A stretch of 64,000 nt of DNA from Rhodococcus jostii RHA1 (GTDB lineage Bacteria > Actinomycetota > Actinomycetes > Mycobacteriales > Mycobacteriaceae), in the NCBI RefSeq assembly GCF_000014565.1, contig NC_008268.1, positions 5,522,501 through 5,586,500 on the forward strand, in the 5' to 3' direction. The position numbers and the translations under genes were made by a program. The stretch's first letter is position 1. Each line of letters starts with the position of its first letter. Shown piece by piece: positions 1-8,883 of the stretch. The notes below the pieces were generated by a model that saw only the letters and a program-made list of their open reading frames with translations, had not been told where the DNA came from and ran no database searches.

Positions 1-1
1 G

Positions 2-190
2 ATCGAGCGCGTCGTCGCGAACGCCGCAGGCAACGCGGTCAAGACGTTCACCACACCGGAACTTCCGGACGGCGCATACGCGGTCATCGCCGAATGCCTG
101 TCGCTGACCACGGTCGCCAACCCCCAGACCACGCTGCCGCAGATCGTCCTCGTCGGCGGTCCGCTGGGCGGGGTCCAGTTCGGCAGTTAG
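2..190 (+). CDS. C-terminal end of an unidentified protein (partial)
   Basis: An open frame enters from the left edge and stops at TAG 188-190, giving about 62 residues that end in LVGGPLGGVQFGS. The visible part is Ala/Val/Thr rich, with phrases such as TFTTPELPDGAYAVIAECLSL that suit a beta-rich, possibly exported protein. The start, any signal peptide and most of the protein lie outside the window, so no function is proposed. A long hairpin follows directly, which supports this as a true gene end. Confidence 0.55.
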   Translation: MERVVANAAGNAVKTFTTPELPDGAYAVIAECLSLTTVANPQTTLPQIVLVGGPLGGVQFGS

Positions 191-199
191 GCGCTGCGC

Positions 200-247
200 G
201 CCCGTGAGTGGTCGAGGAGTCCCTGGACTCGTCAACCACTCACGGGC
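200..247. terminator. Bidirectional hairpin terminator
   Basis: A 13-bp perfect stem (200-212 pairing with 235-247, GCCCGTGAGTGGT) encloses a second smaller stem around GAGTCC/GGACTC. It lies between two convergent gene ends (stop at 190 on plus, stop at 259 on minus), so it can end transcription from both sides. There is no long T run, as is usual in high-GC actinobacteria. Confidence 0.7.
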
Positions 248-258
248 GGCGAAGCCGC

Positions 259-1707
259 CTACCCCGTGTAGCCGGGCGGCATGAGGACGGACTTGGTCTC
301 GCAGAACGCTTCGAGCCCTTCCGGTCCGTTCTCACGACCGATGCCGGAGGCCTTGTAGCCGCCGAACGGTGAGCCGGGGTCGAATGCGTACCAATTGATG
401 GCGTAGGTGCCGGTGCGGATCTGCTTCGCGACGGCGAGACCGTGATCGATGTCGGTGGTGTACACCGAGCCGGCGAGTCCGTAGTCGGAGTCGTTGGCGA
501 TCTTGATCGCCTCGTCCTCGGAGTCGTAGGGGATCACGGACAGGACGGGTCCGAAGATCTCCTCGCGGGCGATCGTCATCGAGTTGTCGACGTCCGCGAA
601 GATCGTCGGCTCGACGTACCAGCCCTTGTCGAGGCCTTCCGGACGGCCGCCGCCGAGCACCACGCGGGCGCCCTGTTCCTTGCCCTTGGCGATGTAGCCC
701 TCGACGCGGTCGCGCTGCTTCTCGGAGATCAGGGGTCCGAGTTGCGCGGCGGGGTCGGACGGATCTCCGACGGTCATGAATCCGGCACCCGCCACCAGGG
801 CGTCCAGCACCTCGTCGTAACGGGAGCGCGGGGCGAGGATCCGGGTCTGCGCGACGCATGCCTGCCCGGTGTTCATGAGCCCGGACATCACCAGCATCGG
901 CATCGTGGCCGCGAGGTCGGCGTCCTCGAGGATGATGGCCGCCGACTTGCCGCCCAGTTCGAGGGAACAGCGCTTGAGGTTCTGTGCGGCGATGGCGCCG
1001 ATCTTGCGGCCGACGGGACTGCTGCCGGTGAACGTGATCTTGTCGATGCCGGGATGCGACACCAGGTATTCGCCGGTCTCGGCGCCGCCGGGCAGGACGG
1101 AGATGACACCCTCGGGGACCCCCGCCTCGGCGAAGATCTCGGCGAGAAGGTGTGTGGAGAGCGGGGATTCGGGTGCCGGCTTGAGCAGGACGGTGCAGCC
1201 GGCGAGCAGCGCCGGGGACAGCTTGTTGACGGCGAGAAACAGTGGCACGTTCCAGGCGAGGACCGCGGCCACGACGCCGACGGGTTCCCGCAGCACCTTG
1301 GTCTGTCCGAACGCGCCGGTGCGGGTCTGCTCCCACTCGAACTCGTTTGCGAGACCGGCGTAGAAGTTGAGGGTCGCGAGCGACGGTGTCTGCTGCATCA
1401 TCCCGACCATCGCGGGCGGCTGACCCATCTCGGACGAGATCAGCGCGTTGAGGGCGTCGCCGCGCTCCTCGATGAGTTTCGCCGCCTTCGCGAGGATCTC
1501 GCCGCGCTCGGCAGGAGTGGTCTGCGGCCACGGGCCTTCGTCGAATGCGCGCCTGGCCGTGGCGACGGCGTCGTCGATGTCGGCCGGCGACGCGACGGGA
1601 CAGCTGCCGACGCGTTCCTCGGTTGCCGGGGAGAACACTTCGAGCACCTGATCGGTGGCCGGGGCCACCCACTTGCCGCCGATGTACAGCTTGTCGTAGT
1701 CGGTCAT
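259..1707 (-). CDS. NAD(P)-dependent aldehyde dehydrogenase
   Basis: This 482-residue protein is a full-length ALDH-superfamily enzyme that oxidises an aldehyde to the acid in the cytoplasm. The oxyanion Asn is in AWN (about 152), the general-base Glu is in LELGGK (about 250) and the catalytic Cys is in GQACVA (about 284). The C-terminal SPFGGYKASGIGRE motif is also typical. It is the last gene of a three-gene operon, 28 bp behind the gene upstream, with a KstR-like operator before the first gene. By position it resembles M. tuberculosis Rv0223c, which likewise lies beside the Rv0224c/Rv0225 pair. The substrate is not predictable from sequence; a lipid or steroid-derived aldehyde is an inference from the operator. 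Confidence 0.93.
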   Translation of the reverse strand: MTDYDKLYIGGKWVAPATDQVLEVFSPATEERVGSCPVASPADIDDAVATARRAFDEGPWPQTTPAERGEILAKAAKLIEERGDALNALISSEMGQPPAMVGMMQQTPSLATLNFYAGLANEFEWEQTRTGAFGQTKVLREPVGVVAAVLAWNVPLFLAVNKLSPALLAGCTVLLKPAPESPLSTHLLAEIFAEAGVPEGVISVLPGGAETGEYLVSHPGIDKITFTGSSPVGRKIGAIAAQNLKRCSLELGGKSAAIILEDADLAATMPMLVMSGLMNTGQACVAQTRILAPRSRYDEVLDALVAGAGFMTVGDPSDPAAQLGPLISEKQRDRVEGYIAKGKEQGARVVLGGGRPEGLDKGWYVEPTIFADVDNSMTIAREEIFGPVLSVIPYDSEDEAIKIANDSDYGLAGSVYTTDIDHGLAVAKQIRTGTYAINWYAFDPGSPFGGYKASGIGRENGPEGLEAFCETKSVLMPPGYTG

Positions 1708-1735
1708 GAGTCCATTCCTCGTGTCGTCCCCCCGG

Positions 1736-2881
1736 TCAGGAGGCGGTGTCGGTGAAACTGTCGAATCCGTATCGTGCGTGTGGGCCGATCGCCGCGACCT
1801 CGAACAGCCCTGTCCCGACGACGGTCCCGCCGCCGTCCTCGAGTCGGAAACGGGTGAGATTGTCGACGGGGCAGAACATCCGGAGTCCCGGTTCGATCTC
1901 GGACGCTCGTTTGCGCAGTCCCTGCACCACGAGTTCGCCCTGCCACATTCCGTGACGCCAATCGGCTTCGAGGCCGTACCCCGTGCCGATACCGATGTAG
2001 TTGGGTACCAGGAGGTCGCAGGTGACGGTGACGACCTCGCCGGTCGGGCGGTGGAAACTCAGCGACGCCGACGTGACGTCTCGCGTCCCCGGTTCGAACT
2101 TCAGCTCGTGTTCGGGTCGGCCCAGCCATTCGGGTTCGCGGTCGGCGTCCGGCCAGATGCGGACGGCTTCCTCGACAATGCGCCTGCCGAGTTCGTCCTC
2201 CTGCAGGACGACCGAGACGGAATAGTCGTCGAACTGCATCACCGAGTAGATCCAGAAGAAGTTCTGGATCCCGTCGACCGCGCGTCGCCCGGGCGGCTCG
2301 GACTCGCCGACCGGGCGCACTCCCCATGACCGGTCGCGGTTGCCGCGCCAGGTGTCGGGGGTGACGGGGCGGCTCTGCCCGTCGATCGTGAGTTCGCCTG
2401 CCCAGGAGCCGGTCTGGACGAAGCGACTCGTGTCGAACGTGACGCGCTCGAGTTGCCTGCGGAAGTGGCGGGGCTCCAGCGTCGCGGGGATCGCGCCGTC
2501 GAAGGTGAGGTCGAAGGACAGGTCGTAGTCGCCGGGCTCGAGCACCACCCGCAAGCGTTGCAGACCCTCGAGGACCTCGACGCGGAACGGCCCGACGGTG
2601 CTGACGGCGCGGTCGTGACCCAGCGCGGCCGACCCGCGGACGACGATGTGGTCGTCGCCGCGGCGGAGCACCGCGAACGCGTCCGTCACGCCGAGATTGG
2701 GGTACTGCCCGAGACCGATGATGAGGAAGAGGTCGGACTCGGCCGAGGGGTAGCAGTTGAAGTAGTAGCGGTCGTAGAAGTTGCGATCGGACGTGGCGAC
2801 ACGCCGGATGGGTTCGGCCACCTGATGGATGGGGTAGTCGTCCATCGGGGAGAGCGGGTTTCCCGCGTAGTCGGCGGTCAT
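1736..2881 (-). CDS. Conserved beta-rich protein, DUF7064/7065-like
   Basis: The 381-residue product has no signal peptide or membrane segment. It has many Trp/Tyr/Phe in a pattern of repeated beta strands, with RNRDRSWGVRPVG and FFWIYSVMQFDD as the most distinctive phrases. This resembles the beta-sandwich proteins of the DUF7064/7065 or CrtC-like type, but that is a pattern-level resemblance only. The ATG start at 2881 overlaps the TGA of the upstream phosphotransferase gene by ATGA, so the two are probably translationally coupled. Such pairs of a phosphotransferase-fold protein and this family are common in lipid and steroid gene sets of actinobacteria; its biochemical role is unknown. Confidence 0.75.
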   Translation of the reverse strand: MTADYAGNPLSPMDDYPIHQVAEPIRRVATSDRNFYDRYYFNCYPSAESDLFLIIGLGQYPNLGVTDAFAVLRRGDDHIVVRGSAALGHDRAVSTVGPFRVEVLEGLQRLRVVLEPGDYDLSFDLTFDGAIPATLEPRHFRRQLERVTFDTSRFVQTGSWAGELTIDGQSRPVTPDTWRGNRDRSWGVRPVGESEPPGRRAVDGIQNFFWIYSVMQFDDYSVSVVLQEDELGRRIVEEAVRIWPDADREPEWLGRPEHELKFEPGTRDVTSASLSFHRPTGEVVTVTCDLLVPNYIGIGTGYGLEADWRHGMWQGELVVQGLRKRASEIEPGLRMFCPVDNLTRFRLEDGGGTVVGTGLFEVAAIGPHARYGFDSFTDTAS

Positions 2882-4041
2882 CGGATCTTCTCCCAGTACG
2901 TGCCGTCGAGCATTGCCTCGAGCGACGCGCGGTGCATGATCATGTCGTCCGGGTCCTCCGGAGCGACGGCCTGCCCGAAGTGGATGGCGCGCTCCTGGAT
3001 CCGCAGCATGATGGTGGCCTGCCGCAGCGCCGCGTAGGCGGTGTAGTACTCGAGATCGCGGGGCGTGTGACCCGTCAGCTCCTCGTACAGGGCGGCGAGG
3101 TCGTCGAGGCGCAGGAAGTCCGGCATCCCGTCGAGTCCGGCTGACGCGGCGATGTCCTCGAAGAACCGGTGCAGATACGTCATCCAGCCCAGGTCGAGTT
3201 CGCGGGGCCCGAGTGTGGCCATCTCCCAGTCGAGTACGGCCACGGGCCGGAAGTCCTCGAACATCATGTTGCCGATGCGGGCGTCGCCCCAGCAGAAGAC
3301 GGCGGGGGAAGGGTCGTCCGGGAGGTTGTCCTCCATCCATGCGAAGCCGCGTTCGATCAGCGGGGACCGGGGGCCGGACAGCGTCGTCCACTCGTAGTAG
3401 TCGCGTTGCTGCCGGATGTGCGCGGCGAGCGCCTCGGTGACGGTGGGGCCGGAGCCGGGCAGTTGCAGGAACGCGAACCGCTCCCAGGGCCGGTCGATGT
3501 CGTGCAGCTGCGCAAGCACATTCACCGCACTGTGCTGCAGCAGGGCGCGCTGCTCCTCGGTCGCCTCCGTCACCCACGACCCGAAGTTGTAGGGCATCAC
3601 GTCCGGCGGGACCTGCCCGGAGACGCGGGCCATGACGAAGAACGGGGCGCCCAGCGGACCGGGATCGGATTCGGACCAGTAGACGACCGGGACCGGGACG
3701 GCGGAGTGCTCCCGGACCTGCGCCATGACCTGGAACTGTCCGTCGAGGTCGTACTCCGGGAAGACGGGCATCGTCGTGTCGGCAGGCGCGACCCGCGCGA
3801 CCAGCGGATGAACCTCGCCGGACCAGGTGGCGTCGAACAGGATCGTCTCGCTCGACATGCCGTTGGCGTCGGGGAGATGGACGTGCGTGACCTCGGGTGC
3901 GGCGTCGGGGGGCAATTGGGCGGCGAGCCAGCGTTGCAGTGCCTCTCGCAGCACCTCCGGATCGCGGCGGGAGTCAGTGGGCCGAGCGACTTCGGACGAG
4001 TGATCGGAGTCGTCGGCGGATCGGGCAGTGCTCGTGCTCAC
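2878..4041 (-). CDS. Aminoglycoside-phosphotransferase-fold kinase-like protein
   Basis: The 387-residue protein belongs to the APH/choline-kinase fold, in the branch related to the kinase domain of ACAD10. Its catalytic loop reads CWGDARIGN (Asp about 253, Asn about 258) where most relatives have HGD, and the metal-binding Asp lies in VLDWEMATLG (about 271). The N-terminal lobe holds a substitute for the nucleotide-binding loop. GTG 4041 is chosen as start because AGGAGG lies 5 bases upstream; an ATG at 4080 would swallow this site. It is the first gene of the operon and lies 39 bp from a KstR-like palindrome. The substrate is likely a small hydroxylated metabolite rather than an antibiotic. 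Confidence 0.85.
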   Translation of the reverse strand: MSTSTARSADDSDHSSEVARPTDSRRDPEVLREALQRWLAAQLPPDAAPEVTHVHLPDANGMSSETILFDATWSGEVHPLVARVAPADTTMPVFPEYDLDGQFQVMAQVREHSAVPVPVVYWSESDPGPLGAPFFVMARVSGQVPPDVMPYNFGSWVTEATEEQRALLQHSAVNVLAQLHDIDRPWERFAFLQLPGSGPTVTEALAAHIRQQRDYYEWTTLSGPRSPLIERGFAWMEDNLPDDPSPAVFCWGDARIGNMMFEDFRPVAVLDWEMATLGPRELDLGWMTYLHRFFEDIAASAGLDGMPDFLRLDDLAALYEELTGHTPRDLEYYTAYAALRQATIMLRIQERAIHFGQAVAPEDPDDMIMHRASLEAMLDGTYWEKIR

Positions 4042-4080
4042 GGTCACCTCCTCTCCTGAACGTGGTGTGACCCTGAACAC

Positions 4081-4094
4081 TAGAACACGTTACA
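4081..4094. promoter_or_regulatory. KstR-type operator candidate
   Basis: The sequence TAGAACACGTTACA fits the published KstR consensus TnnAACnnGTTnnA at every fixed position. It lies 39 bp upstream of the GTG start of the three-gene operon running to 259, a normal place for a repressor site. KstR controls cholesterol/steroid catabolism in mycobacteria and rhodococci. The assignment is by motif match only; a 14-bp pattern with eight fixed bases can arise by chance. Confidence 0.55.
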
Positions 4095-4127
4095 GAATTT
4101 CGGAACAGGTGAGGAGATCCCGCTGCG

Positions 4128-5015
4128 TCAGCCCTCGTCGACGGCCAGGACTCCCGCCCCGACGAGGGTTCCGGCGGCGCCGAGTTCCGCCGGGACCACC
4201 CGCAGATCCGCGACGAACGACAGCCGGGCGTGGCGGGCGGCGGCCCTGCGCATCGGGTCCCACAACGCGGGCCCGGCCTGCGCGAATCCGCCACCGATCA
4301 CCGCGAGGTCGACGTCGAGGAGGGCTGCCGCGGACGCGATGGCCTGCCCCAGTGCGGTCCCCGCGCGGTCGAGGGCGGCCACGGCGACGTCGTTCCCGTC
4401 CGCGGCGGCCCTCGCCAATTCGACGCCCGTCGTCCCGCGCCATCCCCGCGATCGGGCCCAGCGCACGGACGAGGGTCCGCTCGCCACCGTCTCCAGGCAC
4501 CCCACCCCGCCGCACGTGCACGGCTCGGTTCCGCCGGGGACCACCAGGTGACCGATGTGTCCGGCGTTGCCGGTCCGGCCGGTGGCGATGCGGCCGCCGA
4601 GGACCACTCCGCCGCCGATGCCGGTGGACACCACCAGACTCAGCAGGTCGGGGACGCCGCGCCCGGCACCGCGGTGATGCTCGCCGAGAGCGGCGGCGGC
4701 GCCGTCCATCGCCAGCCTCGCGGGGACGCCGGGAAAAAGTTCCTGCACCAAGCCGACCAGGCCGAAGCCGCCCGACCACTCGTCGATGTTGATGGGTGAC
4801 GCGGTGCCGGAGACCGTGTCGACCGGTCCGGCGCAGGCGATGCCGACCGACGTGATCGTCGCCGCTCCCGCAACCTCCCGCAGCAGCGCGGCGCACGCGT
4901 CCGCGACTCCGGTCGCCGGCGTGGGGGTGGTCGCCGGATGCGGCACCGTGCCGTCCGCGTCGACGATCCCGGCGGCGATCTTGGTGCCGCCGATGTCGAG
5001 AGCCAGCGCGACCAC
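4128..5015 (-). CDS. ROK-family sugar kinase (glucokinase type)
   Basis: The 295-residue protein phosphorylates a hexose with ATP. The ATP-binding DIGGTKIAAGIVD is at the N-terminus, the catalytic Asp lies in LAMDGAAAALGEH (about 104), and the ROK zinc site is GHIGHL plus CTCGGVGCLE (Cys 166, 168 and 173). GTG 5015 is the start; it sits 2 bp beyond the TGA of the upstream methyltransferase, so the two genes form a tight pair. Glucokinase or N-acetylhexosamine kinase are both possible. The usual NDA in the catalytic loop is MDG here, which may change efficiency or specificity. Confidence 0.88.
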   Translation of the reverse strand: MVALALDIGGTKIAAGIVDADGTVPHPATTPTPATGVADACAALLREVAGAATITSVGIACAGPVDTVSGTASPINIDEWSGGFGLVGLVQELFPGVPARLAMDGAAAALGEHHRGAGRGVPDLLSLVVSTGIGGGVVLGGRIATGRTGNAGHIGHLVVPGGTEPCTCGGVGCLETVASGPSSVRWARSRGWRGTTGVELARAAADGNDVAVAALDRAGTALGQAIASAAALLDVDLAVIGGGFAQAGPALWDPMRRAAARHARLSFVADLRVVPAELGAAGTLVGAGVLAVDEG

Positions 5016-5017
5016 GG

Positions 5018-5788
5018 TCAGTGCTTCCGCATCACGAGCACGAGGTTGCTCACCAGGAACTCCCGCAGTCCGGGGACGCGCACCATCCACCACGCCCAGC
5101 GCGGATGGTACCGGGGGAAGGCCGCCAGGAAATCCGCGTCGGGGGCGCGCCGGGCCCATCGAAGCCCTTCGGCCGCACCCACTTTGAACAGGGAGACGCC
5201 GTAGCGGTTCTTGGGTTCGCGGCCGTTCTTGCGCAGGTAGCGACGGGCCGCGTACTCGCCGCCCAGTGCATGCCACGGCCCGGTCTCGTGGCCGCCGAAC
5301 GGGCCCCACCACAACGTGTACGACAGCACGATCAGGCCGCCGGGTTTCGTCACCCGAACCATCTCGTCCGCCATTGCCCACGGTTCACCGACGTGCTCGG
5401 CGACGTTCGAGGAGAAGCAGACGTCCACCGACGACGTCCGGAACGGCAGCGCCAACCCCGACCCGCGCACCGCGCCGCCCACGGCGAGGCCCGCGGCATG
5501 CATCTCGGACGGATCCGGCTCGACCGGGATGTACCGGGCGCCGGCCTGCTGGAACACGTCCGCGAAGTAACCGGGCCCGCCGCCGACGTCCAGGACCGTC
5601 GTCCCGGTGAGATCCGATTCGGTGAGGCCGCCGTACAGGTCGCCGATCAGTTCGACGGAGTCGCGGGCGAGGGCTCCGTAGAACAGGTCGGGTGCGGTCT
5701 GTTCGTGCCGGAAGTCGCTGAGCAGGCCGAACGACCGCTTCAGGGTTGCCCGTCGACCGAATCGCCGGGTCACGGGAGGCGTCGTCAC
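5018..5788 (-). CDS. SAM-dependent class I methyltransferase
   Basis: The 256-residue protein has the SAM-binding motif VLDVGGGPGYF, the acidic loop IPVEPD and a post-motif FSSNVAEHV. The start is taken as GTG 5788 (VTTPPVTRRF); the longer frame upstream is low in conserved residues and runs into the divergent promoter. It is divergent from the glycosyltransferase gene at 5941 and matches the Rv0224c/Rv0225 arrangement of mycobacteria. The methyl acceptor is unknown; an envelope lipid or glycan is the likely class from context. Confidence 0.85.
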   Translation of the reverse strand: MTTPPVTRRFGRRATLKRSFGLLSDFRHEQTAPDLFYGALARDSVELIGDLYGGLTESDLTGTTVLDVGGGPGYFADVFQQAGARYIPVEPDPSEMHAAGLAVGGAVRGSGLALPFRTSSVDVCFSSNVAEHVGEPWAMADEMVRVTKPGGLIVLSYTLWWGPFGGHETGPWHALGGEYAARRYLRKNGREPKNRYGVSLFKVGAAEGLRWARRAPDADFLAAFPRYHPRWAWWMVRVPGLREFLVSNLVLVMRKH

Positions 5789-5940
5789 GAGACTGAACCT
5801 TAGCGAGTGCGGCCGCCGGGGCCGCAATCCGTTCGCGGTGGCTGCAACATCCGGTCGAACACGACCGATAGGGTGTTCGGGGACTACAGCGCGGAACGCC
5901 CGCCCCGAGACCACATGTACCGCACCGACCACAGGAGTAT

Positions 5941-7167
5941 ATGAACGTGCGAGAGGTTCTGCTGCTCTGCTGGCGCGACACCGGTCACCCGCAGGGTGGC
6001 GGCAGTGAGCGGTACCTCGAGGAGGTCGGCGCCCAGCTCGCGGCGCGGGGAATCAAGGTCACCCTCCGCACCGCCGGTTACCGCGGCGCCCCCAAGAAGG
6101 AGACCGTCGACGGCATCGAGATCAGCCGGGCGGGCGGGCGGTACAGCGTCTACCCTCGCGCCCTCGCCGCGATCGCCGCGGGCCGGCTCGGGTTCGGACC
6201 GCTGCGCGGCATTCGGCCCGACGCCGTCATCGACACCCAGAACGGCATCCCGTTCTTCTCCCGCGTCGTCGCCGGTGCACCCGTGACGCTTCTCGTGCAT
6301 CACTGTCATCGCGAGCAGTGGCCCGTGGCGGGCCGGTTGATGGGCAAGATCGGCTGGTGGGTGGAATCACGGTTGTCGCCGCGCACCCACCGGGACGACC
6401 AGTACCTCACCGTGTCGCTGCCGTCCGCCGACGAACTCGTCGAACTCGGCGTCGAGCGCGAACGGATCGCGGTGGTACGCAACGGCGCCGACGACATTCC
6501 TGCCGGCGTGGACATCGGCGGCGCCGACACCCGGACCGCGCACCCCAGCGTGTGCGTCCTGTCCCGGCTGGTGCCGCACAAGCAGATCGAGGACGCCCTC
6601 GAGGCCGTAGCGTCGTTGCGTCCGACTATCTCCGATGTGCACCTCGACGTCATCGGTGGCGGCTGGTGGGAGCAGAATCTCCGGGACCGCGCGCACGAAC
6701 TGGGCATCGGCGACGCCGTCACGTTCCACGGGCACGTCGACGAAACCCGTAAACACCAGTTGCTGTCGCAGTCCTGGGTGCATGTCATGCCGTCCCGCAA
6801 GGAGGGCTGGGGTCTGGCCGTCATCGAGGCCGCCCAGCACGGGGTCCCGACCATCGGTTACCGCAGTTCCAAGGGGCTGACGGATTCGATCGTCGACGGC
6901 GTGACCGGTGTGCTGGTCGGCAATGCGGAAGCGGCGACGGCCGACGTCGGCGAACTGACCGCGGCCGTCAACGCCCTCCTGCTCGACCCCGAGACGCGCA
7001 TGGTTCTCGGTGAGAAGGCGCGGGTTCGCGCGGGTGAGTTCTCCTGGAAGCACACCGGTAACGGCGTCCACGAGGTGCTGGCGGCCACGGCCGCGGGCCT
7101 GCGGACGTCAGGGCTGGTGTCGCCGGCGCTGGCGCGTCCGGGCCTCGAGCACGCACGCGCCGAGTAG
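5941..7167 (+). CDS. GT4-family glycosyltransferase (Rv0225-like)
   Basis: The 408-residue enzyme is a GT-B fold retaining glycosyltransferase. The N-terminal domain carries the acceptor loop CWRDTGHPQGGGSERYLEE. The C-terminal domain has the donor-binding SRLVPHKQ and the PSRKEGWGLAVIEAAQHGVPTIGY segment that contains the EX7E motif. AGGAG lies 3 bases before the ATG. Its gene neighbours are a methyltransferase, polytopic membrane proteins and AftD, so it probably adds sugar to an envelope glycan or glycolipid precursor on the cytoplasmic side. The last 60 bp overlap the 3' end of the convergent membrane-protein gene. Confidence 0.9.
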   Translation: MNVREVLLLCWRDTGHPQGGGSERYLEEVGAQLAARGIKVTLRTAGYRGAPKKETVDGIEISRAGGRYSVYPRALAAIAAGRLGFGPLRGIRPDAVIDTQNGIPFFSRVVAGAPVTLLVHHCHREQWPVAGRLMGKIGWWVESRLSPRTHRDDQYLTVSLPSADELVELGVERERIAVVRNGADDIPAGVDIGGADTRTAHPSVCVLSRLVPHKQIEDALEAVASLRPTISDVHLDVIGGGWWEQNLRDRAHELGIGDAVTFHGHVDETRKHQLLSQSWVHVMPSRKEGWGLAVIEAAQHGVPTIGYRSSKGLTDSIVDGVTGVLVGNAEAATADVGELTAAVNALLLDPETRMVLGEKARVRAGEFSWKHTGNGVHEVLAATAAGLRTSGLVSPALARPGLEHARAE

Positions 7168-8829
7168 ACCGCCGGCCAGCAGCAGCGCCCACAGCACGTG
7201 GGCCGCGACCACCGTCGCACGCACCCGGTCGGACGCCTCGTGCCGCGCGACGTCGCCGCCGACGCGATACAGCTCCAGATGCCCGTCCGAGAACTGTCGC
7301 TCCAGACCGGCCAGGGTGGTCGCGGATTCGCCGCGCGGCCCGGGCGTGTCGCGCTCGACCAGGACCCACCGGACGCCCAGCGACGCGAGTTCGGCGGCGG
7401 AACCGCCGGTGAGCAGCACCCGTTCCACCTGCTGCGCCCGGGACCCCTCGCCTTCCACCGTGCCACCCGCCACCACCAGTTCGCCCGTCTGCAGCACGTC
7501 GTCCGGCAGCATCCTCGGGGCGGGGTCCAAGACGGGAGCGGCACCGCTGTAGGAGAACTTGCGGAACATGCCGGTGGGCAGCACGGCGACGTCCCCGTTG
7601 TCCGACTCGTGCTCCATCTCGGCGGCTACCTGCTGCCACGACGGCGGATAGTGGACCGGGCGCAGCGCGCCCCCGACGCCCCACGCGAGGTCGGGGAGGG
7701 CGAGCAGCACGACCAGGACGGCCGAGACGGACCACGTGCCGGGGCGTCGCAGCACCGCGACCGCGGCGGCGAGCGCATACATCGGCGCCGCGAGCGCCAC
7801 CCACTTCTGCGCGTCCCGGAGCAATCCCGCGCCGGGGACGTTCTGCACCAGCCAGCGGCCGGCGTCGAGTCCCCACGCGGTCGCGCCGAGTGTGGGCAGC
7901 AGCACCGCCACCAGCGCGAGCGCCGACAGTGCGGCCACCACGGGATGCCGTCGCCGCCGCCACAGCGCCGGGAGTCCGCACAGGACGACCCCGAGCAACA
8001 GAAGCGTTCCGACGAGAGCGAACGGTGTGGTCCGGGTGTCCGGGACGGCGGTCTCGTTCCACACGCCGCCGAGTCCGGCGAGACTGCCCAGCGTCGCCAG
8101 CCCCGGCTCGGCCCGCGCCGCGAACGCCGCGACCCCCGCGGGATCGGAGCCGTCCCCGCCGCCGCCGGCCAGTGCCGTGGCCGCCAGCCACGGCGCACTC
8201 GCGACGACGAACGAGCCCAGCGCGCCCGTCACCCGGAGCCACGCGGCCGATCGTCCGCCCGGGAGCGCGAGGACGGCCACCGCCGTCACCGCGGCGAGCA
8301 ACGCCCCGGTGGGTGTCAGACCGGCCGCGGCGAGGCAGGCCACCAGGGCGAACCATCCCCGGCGGTGACCCCGTCGAATCGTGACCGCCGCGCACACCGT
8401 CCACGGCAGCGCCGCGTACCCGGTCAGCAGGCTCCAGTGGCCCTGCAGCAGTCGCTCGGCGACGTACGGGTTCCACACCGTCACCGTCGCGGCCACCAGC
8501 TGCGGTCCGAGCCCCGTCGTCGGCAGCACGGTGCGGACCATCCGCGCCGCGCCCCAGCCCGCCGCCCACAGCGCCAGCAGCAGAATCGCCTTCACCACCA
8601 CGCCGCCGTCGACCACGACGCTCAGCGTCGCGAGCAGAGCGTCCTGCGGCACGGCCCGCGCGGCGGCGTCCGTGAGGCCGAGCGCCGAGTCGGTGAGGTA
8701 CGAGCGGGGAGTGCTGACCGCGTCCCGCAACAGCAGATAGCCCGGACCGAGCAGCGGCCCGAGGATCAGCAATGCCAGAAGGAGGCTGTAGACCGGCGCG
8801 ACGAACGGTGCTCGGCGCCGGGCGGTCAT
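7108..8829 (-). CDS. Polytopic membrane protein (Rv0226c-like)
   Basis: The 573-residue protein begins with a transmembrane helix (SLLLALLILGPLLGPGYLLL) and has roughly ten hydrophobic helices. A segment near the C-terminus (about 390-530) looks extracytoplasmic, and there is a last helix followed by a basic tail. The DxVSTPRSYLTD-type first loop and the overall layout resemble GT-C-like envelope proteins, but no glycosyltransferase motif is certain. The position matches Rv0226c, next to the Rv0225 and Rv0227c counterparts. It converges on and overlaps the glycosyltransferase gene by 60 bp, while the start region faces the flippase gene 54 bp away. Confidence 0.82.
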   Translation of the reverse strand: MTARRRAPFVAPVYSLLLALLILGPLLGPGYLLLRDAVSTPRSYLTDSALGLTDAAARAVPQDALLATLSVVVDGGVVVKAILLLALWAAGWGAARMVRTVLPTTGLGPQLVAATVTVWNPYVAERLLQGHWSLLTGYAALPWTVCAAVTIRRGHRRGWFALVACLAAAGLTPTGALLAAVTAVAVLALPGGRSAAWLRVTGALGSFVVASAPWLAATALAGGGGDGSDPAGVAAFAARAEPGLATLGSLAGLGGVWNETAVPDTRTTPFALVGTLLLLGVVLCGLPALWRRRRHPVVAALSALALVAVLLPTLGATAWGLDAGRWLVQNVPGAGLLRDAQKWVALAAPMYALAAAVAVLRRPGTWSVSAVLVVLLALPDLAWGVGGALRPVHYPPSWQQVAAEMEHESDNGDVAVLPTGMFRKFSYSGAAPVLDPAPRMLPDDVLQTGELVVAGGTVEGEGSRAQQVERVLLTGGSAAELASLGVRWVLVERDTPGPRGESATTLAGLERQFSDGHLELYRVGGDVARHEASDRVRATVVAAHVLWALLLAGGLLGACVLEARTRQRRRHQP

Positions 8830-8883
8830 GGGCCGTCACGATACGTGGTGCATCGACCCGGCTCGCACGGCACGTAGTGCATC

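Noticed and set aside
332..1672. Long Arg-rich frame on the minus strand inside the aldehyde dehydrogenase gene
   Set aside because: It is another frame of the true gene; composition is dominated by Arg, Gly and Pro, typical of shadow frames in high-GC DNA.
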